The notes under the pieces: generated by a model
The model's database searches: none
What the model was told of the DNA's origin: nothing
The model's input: the letters and a program-made list of their open reading frames with translations, nothing else
Program-made: the position numbers and the translations under genes
Origin: Planococcus donghaensis MPA1U2
Lineage (GTDB): Bacteria; Bacillota; Bacilli; Bacillales_A; Planococcaceae
Reading direction: 5' to 3'
DNA: 51,344 nucleotides
NCBI RefSeq assembly: GCF_000189395.1
Contig: NZ_AEPB01000006.1
Coordinates: 1 to 51,344, forward strand
Part shown: positions 33,896 to 42,212 of the stretch, in pieces
Layout of the letters: each line of letters opens with the position of its first letter
Position numbering within the stretch: position 1 is the first letter of the stretch

Positions 33896-33908
33896 ACTAT
33901 AAACCTGC

Positions 33909-34892
33909 CTATGGTAGCCAGCCTTTCTCAAAGCCGTTGAACTCAGTATAATTATAAATTTTTTCAAATTGGTGAAAGCTATAGTTTTCCATATATTGTT
34001 TTACGTAAACATTGCCACTTTGTTTTAACAATTGATTACGCTCATGCAGTTTCCCTAAGAACCGCTCTGCAGGAAGTTTTACGCCTTTTTGAGAATTTAA
34101 CGTTGAAGAGGTTAAAACAAAATTCCACAAGTCATCGCTATGAACAAAACTCCAAGGTACAAAATGATCTACCGCTATTGTCCGTTGCGCTTTCACTAAT
34201 GGTTTTTCTGTATAAAAACAACTGTGGCCTGAGTGCTCCACAATCAATTGTTGAAATTGTTTTAACGACTCGCGTTTTGTAATGTTCTCAATTTCATGCA
34301 ACAAAATACCTTGAGTTAAATTCGGATTTTTCTTTTCTAGAAACTTTGCCATTTCATAATTGATAAGCTTAAAAAGGATTGTTTGGTACTTCAGTAAAAA
34401 TTCATAACTTCCTGGGGTCAGCACTATTTTACGACTTTTTTTAGAAAAACCGTAAAATAGTCCGTTCGTATCGGCATACAACGCACCTACTACATATTTA
34501 CGCAAAATACTAACCTCGATACGATGAATCAATTCATTTTGGTGATTTTTTTGTAGTCCATCAAAAGAAGCCCCTTCTGGAATAGCAAACTCTAATTTGA
34601 ACTCCATTAAACCCTTCTCAATACTCGTTTGGTATCCTTGAGAATAGCCATTTCGAACAACTAAATTCCAGTACAGTCTGGCAAAAGATTCTGCCAATTG
34701 ATTAAAACTCAGCTCAAATTCATCATTAGTCTTATAAAGGTTCTCAATAATAGCTCTCAGCAATACATACTTATAAGAAGTTGTTTTTACAGCCTGAGAT
34801 GATAACACCTTCATGCATAGAGCCCATAGCTGATCAGCTGATACAGTTCTATATGTGGCTACTCCTTCTTTTAACTTCCATCCTTCTGCCAC
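33909..34892 (-). CDS. HNH endonuclease domain protein
   Basis: A 327-residue protein. The last third is an HNH nuclease domain: CFYTEKPL, then VDHFVPWSFVHSDDLWNFVL with the metal-binding Asp-His, and the terminal Asn and Lys in LNSQKGVKLP. The N-terminal two-thirds is helical and unrecognised, and could recognise the target. No methyltransferase, helicase or phage gene is adjacent, so a restriction or defence role is only a possibility. Translation starts at GTG with GAGGTG eight bases upstream. Confidence 0.82.
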   Translation of the reverse strand: MAEGWKLKEGVATYRTVSADQLWALCMKVLSSQAVKTTSYKYVLLRAIIENLYKTNDEFELSFNQLAESFARLYWNLVVRNGYSQGYQTSIEKGLMEFKLEFAIPEGASFDGLQKNHQNELIHRIEVSILRKYVVGALYADTNGLFYGFSKKSRKIVLTPGSYEFLLKYQTILFKLINYEMAKFLEKKNPNLTQGILLHEIENITKRESLKQFQQLIVEHSGHSCFYTEKPLVKAQRTIAVDHFVPWSFVHSDDLWNFVLTSSTLNSQKGVKLPAERFLGKLHERNQLLKQSGNVYVKQYMENYSFHQFEKIYNYTEFNGFEKGWLP

Positions 34893-34996
34893 CGCTATTT
34901 CACCTCATTCTAAATGTAACCAAATTCAAATAATACAGCTACTTTATAAAGTTACTATTATTTTACAGCATTAATGATATCAATTCTCTAGTGCAC

Positions 34997-35025
34997 TTGC
35001 AGAAAAACTTTGTTTATAGTAAGAT
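34997..35025 (+). promoter_or_regulatory. Promoter of the adenine riboswitch/pbuE transcript
   Basis: TTGCAG (34997-35002) and TAAGAT (35020-35025) are 17 bases apart. The transcript would begin near 35032, just before the aptamer. Confidence 0.6.
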
Positions 35026-35046
35026 TTTCTAAGAATAAATTATATG

Positions 35047-35150
35047 CATCTGTATAACCCTAAGGATATGGCTTAGGGGTCTCTACCAGGAACCTCAAAA
35101 TCCTGATTACAGAAAACGATCCGTTCGTTTTTTGTAATCAGGATTTTTTT
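35047..35150 (+). promoter_or_regulatory. Adenine riboswitch with terminator expression platform
   Basis: P1 is TCTGTA/TACAGA (35049-35054, 35108-35113). P2 is CCCTAAG/CTTAGGG enclosing the loop GATATGG, and P3 is CAGGA/TCCTG. The core has GGTCTCTACC, and the J3/1 segment is ATTA. The U at the ligand-specifying position marks adenine rather than guanine. The 3' half of P3 and P1 can instead pair with 35133-35145 to form a terminator followed by a T-run. Binding adenine should prevent that, so it acts as an ON switch as in Bacillus pbuE. Confidence 0.93.
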
Positions 35151-35211
35151 GTGTTTTTAACAAACCTTGATTCGATTACAAATGCAAAGAAGAGAGGAAG
35201 CGTTAGAAGCA

Positions 35212-36390
35212 ATGAATTTAAAAGTGTATATTTTAGCTTTATCCACAGTGGCTGTGGGACTTGTCGAACTGATTATCGGGGGAATTTTGCCGACAATCGC
35301 TGCAGAGTTTGATGTATCTCTAAGCTCTGCCGGACAATTGATTACTGTATTTGCGATGATTATTGCCATCGCTGGCCCTGTCTTACTTGTGGCAACAAGT
35401 AAATTTGAACGAAAAAAAGTGTATTTGATTGCCATGTTTATCTTTTTTCTTGGAAACATCATGACTTATTTCAGTCCTGATTTCACGTGGATGATGATCG
35501 CGCGTGTGTTGACCGCTGCAAGCACTGCACTCATTGTCGTCTTATCGCTCACCATTGTTGCAAAAATTGTTGAGCCACCTTACCGCGCAAAAGCAATCGG
35601 CTTTATCTTCATGGGGATCAGTTCTTCATTAGTTCTTGGTGTGCCAATTGGAATTGTTGTTTCAGACTTGTTCGGCTGGCGTGTTATTTTCCTTGGCATC
35701 GCCCTACTTTCCATCGGATCAATGGTTTTGATTGCACTCTATATTCAGCCAATTGCCGGTGGTACAGCAGTTCCACTTAAACAACAACTAAAGGCCGTTG
35801 CAAGTGCAAAAATCGGTTCTGCGCATCTCGCGACAATGTTTATGTTAGCCGGACATTACACGGTCTATGCTTATTTCACACCGTTTCTTGAAACTATTCT
35901 TAACTTAAATTCATTTTGGGTTAGTGTCTGTTACTTGCTATTCGGTATTGCAGCAGTTAGTGGTGGTGCAATCGGTGGTGCGTTATCCGATTGGATTGGG
36001 TCGAAAAAAAGTATCATCATTGTCATTTCAACTTTTGCCGTTTCCCTGTTTTTATTACCACTTACAACATTCTCGTTAGTCGTGTTCTTGCCTGTAATGG
36101 TCATCTGGGCAGCCCTTAGCTGGAGTTTATCTCCGCCGCAACAAAGCTACCTAATTGAAATAGACCCAGCTACTTCAGACGTTCAACAAAGTTTTAATAA
36201 CTCAGCTCTTCAAGTTGGTATTGCTCTAGGTTCTGCAATTGGTGGTATCGCATTAGCGCAAACCGGATCAATTTCCAGCATGCCTTGGGTTGGCGCTGTT
36301 ATCGTACTTATCGCACTTGGTTGTGCCATATTCTCATTAACACGACCGGCTATTGTACGAAACCATAGTCAAACTACTAGTCAAAACTAA
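35212..36390 (+). CDS. pbuE: Purine efflux pump PbuE
   Basis: A 392-residue MFS exporter with twelve predicted membrane segments that expels hypoxanthine and adenine. The N terminus [20 protein letters not shown] and the motifs [16 protein letters not shown] and [11 protein letters not shown] match Bacillus PbuE closely. I start at the ATG at 35212 because it matches the family N terminus and follows GAGG; an in-frame codon 15 residues earlier is unsupported. It is controlled by the adenine riboswitch just upstream. Confidence 0.93.
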   Translation: MNLKVYILALSTVAVGLVELIIGGILPTIAAEFDVSLSSAGQLITVFAMIIAIAGPVLLVATSKFERKKVYLIAMFIFFLGNIMTYFSPDFTWMMIARVLTAASTALIVVLSLTIVAKIVEPPYRAKAIGFIFMGISSSLVLGVPIGIVVSDLFGWRVIFLGIALLSIGSMVLIALYIQPIAGGTAVPLKQQLKAVASAKIGSAHLATMFMLAGHYTVYAYFTPFLETILNLNSFWVSVCYLLFGIAAVSGGAIGGALSDWIGSKKSIIIVISTFAVSLFLLPLTTFSLVVFLPVMVIWAALSWSLSPPQQSYLIEIDPATSDVQQSFNNSALQVGIALGSAIGGIALAQTGSISSMPWVGAVIVLIALGCAIFSLTRPAIVRNHSQTTSQN

Positions 36391-36414
36391 TAGTTAAATT
36401 ACACAAAGCCTAAT

Positions 36415-36459
36415 AAAAAACAGGAGTGAAACCTTTTAGTTTCATTCCTGTTTTTTTTG
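36415..36459 (+). terminator. Intrinsic terminator after pbuE
   Basis: AAAAAACAGGAGTGAAAC (36415-36432) pairs with the arm at 36440-36458, which ends in a T-run. Confidence 0.9.
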
Positions 36460-36512
36460 CATTTACTTCACTTTTATTATATAAAAACTATGTTTACTGG
36501 TCTAACAATTTA

Positions 36513-36612
36513 TCAAGCGCCGGCCCGTCCACGTGCTAGGCGAAGGGATAAGACAGGCGTTTTTCCTGGCTTATCGCGAAAGTCATGCCCAAAGCGACCG
36601 AAGCGTTTCCAG
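36513..36612. repeat. GC-rich hairpin-containing segment of unknown origin
   Basis: About 100 bases are clearly richer in G+C than the surroundings. Within them, GATAAGACAGG (36547-36557) pairs with CCTGGCTTATC (36565-36575), leaving a T-rich loop. The right end (CAAAGCGACCGAAGCG) nearly repeats, in inverse, a stretch near position 131. Open frames across it are short and have no ribosome binding site. It could be a dispersed element or a structured RNA; I cannot assign a family. Confidence 0.45.
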
Positions 36613-36734
36613 ACCTCATTCAAACTTCCACACGCCGCATATTTTTCTGAGCTCCCTCTTTACATCCCTCTCCACTTCCTCTACACTATACCCATCGGGA
36701 ACAACCCGAACACAAAAACCGCATACCGTTTTCT

Positions 36735-36823
36735 GCACTAGGGGTGCCCACTTTGGCTGAGATGCAAGCGCAAGCTTCGATCCCTCAAAACTCGATCAGG
36801 ATAATACCTGCGTGAGGAAGTGC
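36735..36823 (+). promoter_or_regulatory. TPP riboswitch (THI element)
   Basis: The conserved blocks are all present: GGGGTGCC, GGCTGAGA, GATCCCTC, CTCGATCAGGATAATACCTG and CGTGAGGAAGTGC. The P1 stem pairs GCACT (36735-36739) with AGTGC (36819-36823). It lies upstream of ykoFEDC and should switch the transporter off when thiamine pyrophosphate is plentiful. Confidence 0.96.
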
Positions 36824-36868
36824 GGCGCATTTCTGAAATAATTCCTTTTTTGATTATTTGTAGACTAT

Positions 36869-36898
36869 GGCTGCATCTTCACGGATGCGGTCTTTTTT
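36869..36898 (+). terminator. Expression-platform terminator of the TPP riboswitch
   Basis: GGCTGCATC (36869-36877) pairs with GATGCGGTC (36884-36892), followed by six T. It ends 28 bases before ykoF, so TPP control here is by premature termination. Confidence 0.8.
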
Positions 36899-36925
36899 GT
36901 GCACATTTTTAAGGAGGAATTTTAC

Positions 36926-37516
36926 ATGGAACCATTGCAATGCGGCACGAGCCCAATCGTTGGATTTCGCTTTTCGTTACATCCAATGACAGGAGATTTT
37001 ATCAAAGTAATCAAAGGAGCTTTAAACGAAACGGATACTTCAAACGTATGGATGCATACAGACGATGTCTCTACTGTTATTCGTGGCAAACAAATTCATG
37101 TCTTTAATGTTGCCAAAGCTTTAACTCTACATGCAGCGAAAACTGGTGAACACGTCGCGTTATCTGGCACTTTTTCAATTGGCTGTCCTGGTGATTCTTC
37201 AGGTGATGTCTTTTTAAATAAAGACGATGTGTTACTGAATACTGACGACACAAAACAATATGTTTCTTCGCAATTTGCACTATATCCAATGAACAATCCT
37301 GATTATATGGCCGTGATTTACCGTGAAGTCGATCGGGCAAAACAGTCAGGCGTTTTTAACGACTCGATGCATTATGCGAGTGGCATCCACGGTGACATTC
37401 ACGATGTCTTTGCTTTTTATGAAGATGCATTTACAAATGCTCGCTCTGAGGAGCACCGCCATTTAGTCATGACCGTATCGATGAGCATTAACAGCCCATC
37501 TCATGGAGGTGCTTAA
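36926..37516 (+). CDS. ykoF: Thiamine/HMP-binding protein YkoF
   Basis: A 196-residue cytosolic protein with two repeated ferredoxin-like lobes that bind thiamine or its hydroxymethylpyrimidine precursor. The motifs CGTSPIVGFRFSLHPM and GTFSIGCPGD in the first lobe are echoed by QFALYPM and HYASGIHGD in the second, as in Bacillus YkoF. AAGGAGG lies eight bases before ATG 36926; a GTG nine codons earlier is unlikely. First gene of the riboswitch-controlled operon; ykoE follows after one base. Confidence 0.95.
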   Translation: MEPLQCGTSPIVGFRFSLHPMTGDFIKVIKGALNETDTSNVWMHTDDVSTVIRGKQIHVFNVAKALTLHAAKTGEHVALSGTFSIGCPGDSSGDVFLNKDDVLLNTDDTKQYVSSQFALYPMNNPDYMAVIYREVDRAKQSGVFNDSMHYASGIHGDIHDVFAFYEDAFTNARSEEHRHLVMTVSMSINSPSHGGA

Positions 37517-37517
37517 C

Positions 37518-38099
37518 ATGCTAAAATCGTGGAAATTAAAAGAAGTTGTCTTAATGTCGTTATTTGCTGTTGTCTTTGGCATTGTATATTTGTTGTTTGT
37601 TCATGCTGCAAATATTTGGGCAGCTGTGATAGGCCCACTTGCTTATGAATGGATGTTTGGTATTTGGTTTATCGTCTCCATTATTTGCATGTACATTATC
37701 CGTAAACCTGGCGCGGCATTTCTTTCAGAAACTATGGCAGCTGCCATCGAAGTCTTAATCGGCAACGCTGTAGGACCTCGATTAATCTTAACAGGTGTTG
37801 TACAAGGACTTGGCGCAGAAGCCGCTTTTGCACTAACTGGCTACAAACATTTTAATATTTTAGTCCTAATGCTTGCTGGAATCGGTTCAGCAGTATTCAG
37901 CTTTATATACGGATATTTTGTCTCAGGCTATGCTGCGCTTGACCCGTCGTTCGTTGCGTTAATGTTTACTATTCGTGTGCTTAGCGGTGCGATCATCGCA
38001 GGAATTGGTGGTAAGTATATTGGAGATGCCTTACTTGCGACAGGTTCGCTGCGAGGTTATGCCATTGCACGTACGAAAAAAGGTGATATGAATGCTTAA
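37518..38099 (+). CDS. ykoE: ECF transporter substrate-specific component YkoE
   Basis: A 193-residue membrane protein with about six hydrophobic segments. It is the S component that captures the thiamine precursor for the YkoEDC energy-coupling-factor importer. The family region EWMFGIWFIVSIICMYIIRKPG and GVVQGLGAEAAFAL are recognisable. The ATG at 37518 follows GGAGGTG at eight bases, immediately after the ykoF stop. It overlaps ykoD by eight bases. Confidence 0.93.
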   Translation: MLKSWKLKEVVLMSLFAVVFGIVYLLFVHAANIWAAVIGPLAYEWMFGIWFIVSIICMYIIRKPGAAFLSETMAAAIEVLIGNAVGPRLILTGVVQGLGAEAAFALTGYKHFNILVLMLAGIGSAVFSFIYGYFVSGYAALDPSFVALMFTIRVLSGAIIAGIGGKYIGDALLATGSLRGYAIARTKKGDMNA

Positions 38100-39522
38100 A
38101 GAGACTTTCTCTTTAAATCATTTATCATTTCGCTTTCCAGATGACCAAAAAGCAACCTTAAAAGGTATTTCTTTCTCCATCTCAAAAGGCGAAAAAGTTG
38201 TTATTTCTGGTCCGAGTGGCTGCGGTAAAAGCACTCTCTTGTATTTATTAAACCGTTTGTATCCTGATAATTGCGATGGCTCTGTTGACGGGGAGGTTTT
38301 GTTATTCGGAAAACCAGCAACAGACTATGCGCCTGGTGAAATCAACCATCGCGTTGCAACCGTTTTTCAAGATCCAGATTCTCAATTTTGTATGCCTACT
38401 GTTGAAGACGAACTAGCTTTCACATTAGAAAATTTACAGATCCCTTTTGACAAAATGGAAGCTCGAATCACAGCCGTATTAGAATTAACGGGACTAACCC
38501 ATTTGCGACACACGATAATCCAATCATTATCTGGTGGAACTAAGCAACGCGTTGCAACAGCGTGTGCGCTTATTATGGAGCCAGAAGTATTGTTACTCGA
38601 CGAACCGTTGTCACATTTAGATCCATATACGGCAAAACAATTTGTTGAATGGCTCACAGATCTGCAACTTAAAACGCAATTGACGATCGTTGCAGTTGAA
38701 CATCGCTTAGACAGTTGGGGAAAATTCTTCGAACGCGAAATCCAGTTAGATGAGAACGGATGTCTCGTAAACGATCATTTATTTTCACCAAAACAACCGA
38801 TTTTATTTCCGGAACGTTCCATTTCACTTCAACCGAAAACTGCTTTACAAGTTGAGAATTTGTCTGTCACGATTAAGAACAAACAATTACTCACACCACT
38901 ATCGTTTTCAGTGTGTCGAGGTGAAATCGTGGTGGTCGCTGGACCAAATGGTAGCGGCAAATCGACATTGGTTAAATCCTTATGTGATATTTACAAACCG
39001 ACGACCGGCACAATTCAATCAGATGGCACCGGCTATGTGCCTCAATCACCGGAATACTTGTTTTTAACACAAACAGTCCAAAAAGAAGTTGCTTATTCTG
39101 GTAGTTCAAACCCTACTGACATTGCTTCATTAATGACTCGTTTACGTCTCGATGAAATTTGTGAAGATCACCCTTTCGCGATTAGTCACGGACAAAAAAG
39201 ACGCGTTGCGATTGCAGCAATGCTTGCTGATAAAAGGCCTGTTCTATTAATGGATGAACCCACTTCAGGTCAAGACAAAGCTGCACTATTAGAACTTTTT
39301 GAGTTAATCGATCAGCGCTCTAAAGAAGGAACTACATTTTTAATCGTGACACACGATATGGAATTTGCAGCAAGCATAGCGGATTCTGTGTTGCTCATAA
39401 AAGACGGTGAACTGACGGGGAAATTTGACGCTAAAGATGTGTGGAATAATGAAGAATTGCTAGAGTCTCATCATTTGTTAACACCGAAAGGAGTAGATCG
39501 TTTTGCGGAATCTTTTGCATAA
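38092..39522 (+). CDS. ykoD: ECF transporter ATPase YkoD, double ATP-binding cassette
   Basis: A 476-residue energizing protein with two ABC domains in one chain. The first has Walker A GPSGCGKST near residue 41, signature LSGGTKQR and Walker B LLLDEPLSHLD. The second has GPNGSGKST near residue 285, Walker B LLMDEPTSGQD and a diverged signature, ISHGQKRR. It powers the YkoE/YkoC membrane pair. The start codon overlaps the end of ykoE, with AAAGGTGAT upstream. Confidence 0.94.
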   Translation: MLKETFSLNHLSFRFPDDQKATLKGISFSISKGEKVVISGPSGCGKSTLLYLLNRLYPDNCDGSVDGEVLLFGKPATDYAPGEINHRVATVFQDPDSQFCMPTVEDELAFTLENLQIPFDKMEARITAVLELTGLTHLRHTIIQSLSGGTKQRVATACALIMEPEVLLLDEPLSHLDPYTAKQFVEWLTDLQLKTQLTIVAVEHRLDSWGKFFEREIQLDENGCLVNDHLFSPKQPILFPERSISLQPKTALQVENLSVTIKNKQLLTPLSFSVCRGEIVVVAGPNGSGKSTLVKSLCDIYKPTTGTIQSDGTGYVPQSPEYLFLTQTVQKEVAYSGSSNPTDIASLMTRLRLDEICEDHPFAISHGQKRRVAIAAMLADKRPVLLMDEPTSGQDKAALLELFELIDQRSKEGTTFLIVTHDMEFAASIADSVLLIKDGELTGKFDAKDVWNNEELLESHHLLTPKGVDRFAESFA

Positions 39523-40258
39523 CATGAATCCTTCGGTGAAGTTTATCGCAGTCACAATATCCATGCTTACAATTGCTTTCTTTTTCAATCCGTGGACGCC
39601 TCTACTGTTTTTTGTCAGTATTCTATTATTGCAATTAACTATGAGCCATATTAACTGGAAGTTATGGTTGTTGTTCATGCTACCTTTTTCCATTGGTGCT
39701 TTCGGTTATTTATGGACGACTGTCGTTTTTGGCGCAGATACTGGAGGCACAATCATTTGGTCGTTTGCAGGAATCAATGTAACCGACGAACAATGGGCCC
39801 ACGCTTTGTCGCTATCTTTTCGTGTCATGGCGTTTTCTAGTCTTTCTCTCATGTTCGCATTTACAACAGATCCTGTAAAATTTATTTTAAGCTTAATGCA
39901 ACAATTAAAACTATCACCAAAACTGGCATATGGCGTTATGGTCGGGTATCAGTTTTTGCCGGTCATGAAAGATGAATTCACTCAAATTCAACAAGCACAA
40001 CGGTTACGCGGTGTTGAAGTAGAAAAACGCAGCTGGCAACGAATAGTGTCTATGCGCCGTGTATTGATTCCAATGCTTGCAGGCGCAGTTCGAAAAGCGG
40101 AACGCTCTGCCTTTGCTATGGAAGCACGAGGATTTACCGGTGAGCCGAGAAACGCTTACTATCGCCCTATTCTATTAAGTCGCACGGATGTTTTAATGTC
40201 AGGTGTTTTTCTCATTATTCTACTAACTAGTTGTTTTGGAGGCATATGGTTAAACTAA
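39503..40258 (+). CDS. ykoC: ECF transporter transmembrane component YkoC
   Basis: A 251-residue membrane protein, the T component coupling the ATPase to the substrate-binding subunit. It has several hydrophobic segments and the two characteristic coupling motifs: QRLRGVEVEKR near residue 167 and MEARGFTGEPR near residue 210. Translation probably begins at TTG 39503, about ten bases after AAGGAG, overlapping ykoD by 20 bases. It completes the ykoFEDC operon, and a strong terminator follows. Confidence 0.92.
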   Translation: MRNLLHNMNPSVKFIAVTISMLTIAFFFNPWTPLLFFVSILLLQLTMSHINWKLWLLFMLPFSIGAFGYLWTTVVFGADTGGTIIWSFAGINVTDEQWAHALSLSFRVMAFSSLSLMFAFTTDPVKFILSLMQQLKLSPKLAYGVMVGYQFLPVMKDEFTQIQQAQRLRGVEVEKRSWQRIVSMRRVLIPMLAGAVRKAERSAFAMEARGFTGEPRNAYYRPILLSRTDVLMSGVFLIILLTSCFGGIWLN

Positions 40259-40265
40259 ACAAACA

Positions 40266-40301
40266 CAAAAAGGAAATCCAAATGTCATGGATTTCCTTTT
40301 T
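40266..40301 (+). terminator. Intrinsic terminator of ykoFEDC
   Basis: AAAAAGGAAATCC (40266-40278) pairs with its complement at 40288-40300, which continues into T. The gap up to 40468 is A+T-rich and shows no gene. Confidence 0.9.
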
Positions 40302-40468
40302 TATCTTGCTCTTATTTCTTGATTACTTGGTTTTGAACTTTTGACTATATCCTTAAGTAGTTATTTACATATTAAATATAAAACACATTTACCCTAAAAT
40401 CTTGTTAGATTAAGTTTAACTATTCTTTTTTGTTTACATAATAAAATTATATTTAGTTTTATAGCTAT

Positions 40469-40493
40469 AAAAAAAGAGCTGATTTCTCAGCTC
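40469..40493 (-). terminator. Terminator overlapping the Spo0M-like stop codon
   Basis: GAGCTGA (40476-40482) pairs with TCAGCTC (40487-40493), and the A-run at 40469-40475 gives the U-tract on the minus strand. The stop codon of the gene is inside the 3' arm, so the coding end is built into the terminator. Confidence 0.85.
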
Positions 40494-40906
40494 TCTAAAG
40501 TTCCGTATGTGATTGCGTCTTCATCTCTTGCATTTACGCCATTTTTCACATGGACAATGGTGCGTAAAATTAGTTTTGCGTTTGGATTTTCAAGTACCCA
40601 GCGCTCATCTGGTACGATTTCAAACTGCTGCATAACGGTATCTTTAGATTTTACAGATCCCGCAAACTCCATCGATTGTTTTGCCACAATTGTTTCATAA
40701 AAATCAAAATCACTGTCTTCACGTGTATCCTCAACAAGACGGATTACATTCAATTCGATAAAATCGATTGTTTGCTCCCCGTCCCCACCGTCAAGATAAA
40801 TTGTCCCATTTAACGTCTCGCCTTCTTCAAGATGAGGCCTTTCTACAACTGTATTTACTTTTAAAGATCCTATGCCTATAGATGATAAGAAATCTTTGAA
40901 CTTCAT
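40487..40906 (-). CDS. Short Spo0M-like protein
   Basis: A 139-residue protein. It begins FKDFLSSIGIGSLKVNTVVE, followed by HLEEGETLNGTIYLDGGDGEQ, matching the N-terminal arrestin-like half of the sporulation-control protein Spo0M. Bacillus Spo0M is about 258 residues, and the second half is absent here. Because the stop lies in a proper terminator, I read this as a short paralogue rather than a recent truncation. No ribosome binding site is obvious; the ATG start is inferred from homology. Confidence 0.75.
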   Translation of the reverse strand: MKFKDFLSSIGIGSLKVNTVVERPHLEEGETLNGTIYLDGGDGEQTIDFIELNVIRLVEDTREDSDFDFYETIVAKQSMEFAGSVKSKDTVMQQFEIVPDERWVLENPNAKLILRTIVHVKNGVNARDEDAITYGTLES

Positions 40907-40966
40907 AAACTTGAAACCCCCAAATTTTGTTAGTTGTTTAAATACAACTTTTCTTTTTTTACTTTT

Positions 40967-42154
40967 TTATAACTCTGTATAATCGTATTGATTTGATAAA
41001 TTGGTTTCGTGTCGATTGTAGCGACGTTTAAACAATTTATAAAAGTGAGATACGAGCACTCTCAGCAAAGCATACATTGGTATACCAAGAATTACCCCAA
41101 CTACTCCAAACAAAGATCCTGCTGTTAATAAAACAAAAATAATGGTCACCGGATGAATAAACATGGTTTTGCCCATAACTTGTGGTGAGATCAGGTTTCC
41201 TTCTACTAATTGCACGACTGTCCACACAATTGCTAGTTTAACTAGCATAAATGGTGAGGTCACCAATGCGATGATCGCGGCTGGTGCAATGGCAATCGCA
41301 GGGCCAATATAAGGAACTACACTCGTTACCATCGCAAGAACGCCTAGTAATAACGCATACTCCATACCGATTATCAAAAACCCGATATAGACCATCACAC
41401 CGATGCAAAATGCCACAATCAACTGGCCTTGGATATATGCGCCTAATTGTTTATTTGCTTCTGAAAACACTTCTCGCGTATCGTCACGAAATCTTGGTGG
41501 CAAAAGTTTTAAGAAATACTCAGGTAATTTTTCCCCATCTTTTAATAAATAAAACAAAATAAATGGCACAATCACAATAGACAAAATTACGCCGGTAATT
41601 GTTGATATTAATCCAGTAATACCAGAGATAATGCCAGTTACCGTATTTTGAAGTGTGTCCGCAATATTGTCTGGCAACGTCGCAAGTAAGGTATCCAACG
41701 TGAAATTAGACTCACTATAATAATCCCCGACTAAGGAAGTTCTCAAAAACCCATCTACTGCTGTTACTAATTGCATAAAATATTCCGGGAAATCAGCGAT
41801 TAGATTTTGAAATTGAGAACGTAAAAAAGGAAAAACCAACACGCTAAGCAACGTGATCAACCCAACTAAGCCGAGGAAGATAATGATAATTCCCCAAATA
41901 CGAGGAATTTTAAACTTCTCCAACAGTCGCAGTATTGGTCTGAGCAAGTAAAAAAACACCAATGCCAAAACAATTGGCAATACCACGGTTTTCATAAAAA
42001 CCGTCACTGGATGAAAGATAAATGAAACTTCCTTGAATACATAAATGACGAACCCAAGCAATAACAAGGAGAACAATGTAAATAAAGTATTTCTACCACC
42101 TAAAAACCGAATGTAATTGGTCGCAAAAAATGATGGCTTGTCCTCTGGCTCCAT
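40967..42154 (-). CDS. AI-2E family transporter
   Basis: A 395-residue membrane protein of PF01594 with about eight hydrophobic segments. A long soluble loop of mostly helical character lies near residues 110-190. Family blocks include VLPIVLALVFFYLLRPIL early, IVPFILFYLLKDGEK and LVEGNLISPQVMGKTMFIHP late. Members export small molecules or act as ion antiporters; the substrate here is unknown, and the family name should not be read as function. GGGGAAG precedes the ATG. Confidence 0.88.
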   Translation of the reverse strand: MEPEDKPSFFATNYIRFLGGRNTLFTLFSLLLLGFVIYVFKEVSFIFHPVTVFMKTVVLPIVLALVFFYLLRPILRLLEKFKIPRIWGIIIIFLGLVGLITLLSVLVFPFLRSQFQNLIADFPEYFMQLVTAVDGFLRTSLVGDYYSESNFTLDTLLATLPDNIADTLQNTVTGIISGITGLISTITGVILSIVIVPFILFYLLKDGEKLPEYFLKLLPPRFRDDTREVFSEANKQLGAYIQGQLIVAFCIGVMVYIGFLIIGMEYALLLGVLAMVTSVVPYIGPAIAIAPAAIIALVTSPFMLVKLAIVWTVVQLVEGNLISPQVMGKTMFIHPVTIIFVLLTAGSLFGVVGVILGIPMYALLRVLVSHFYKLFKRRYNRHETNLSNQYDYTEL

Positions 42155-42212
42155 AAACTTCCCCTTTTCTGATTAAACTTTATACCTTCATTTTATCATA
42201 ATCATCACTCAA

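Noticed and set aside
36457-36760. Two overlapping plus-strand frames across the GC-rich segment
   Set aside because: They lack ribosome binding sites, run into the TPP riboswitch and resemble no protein.
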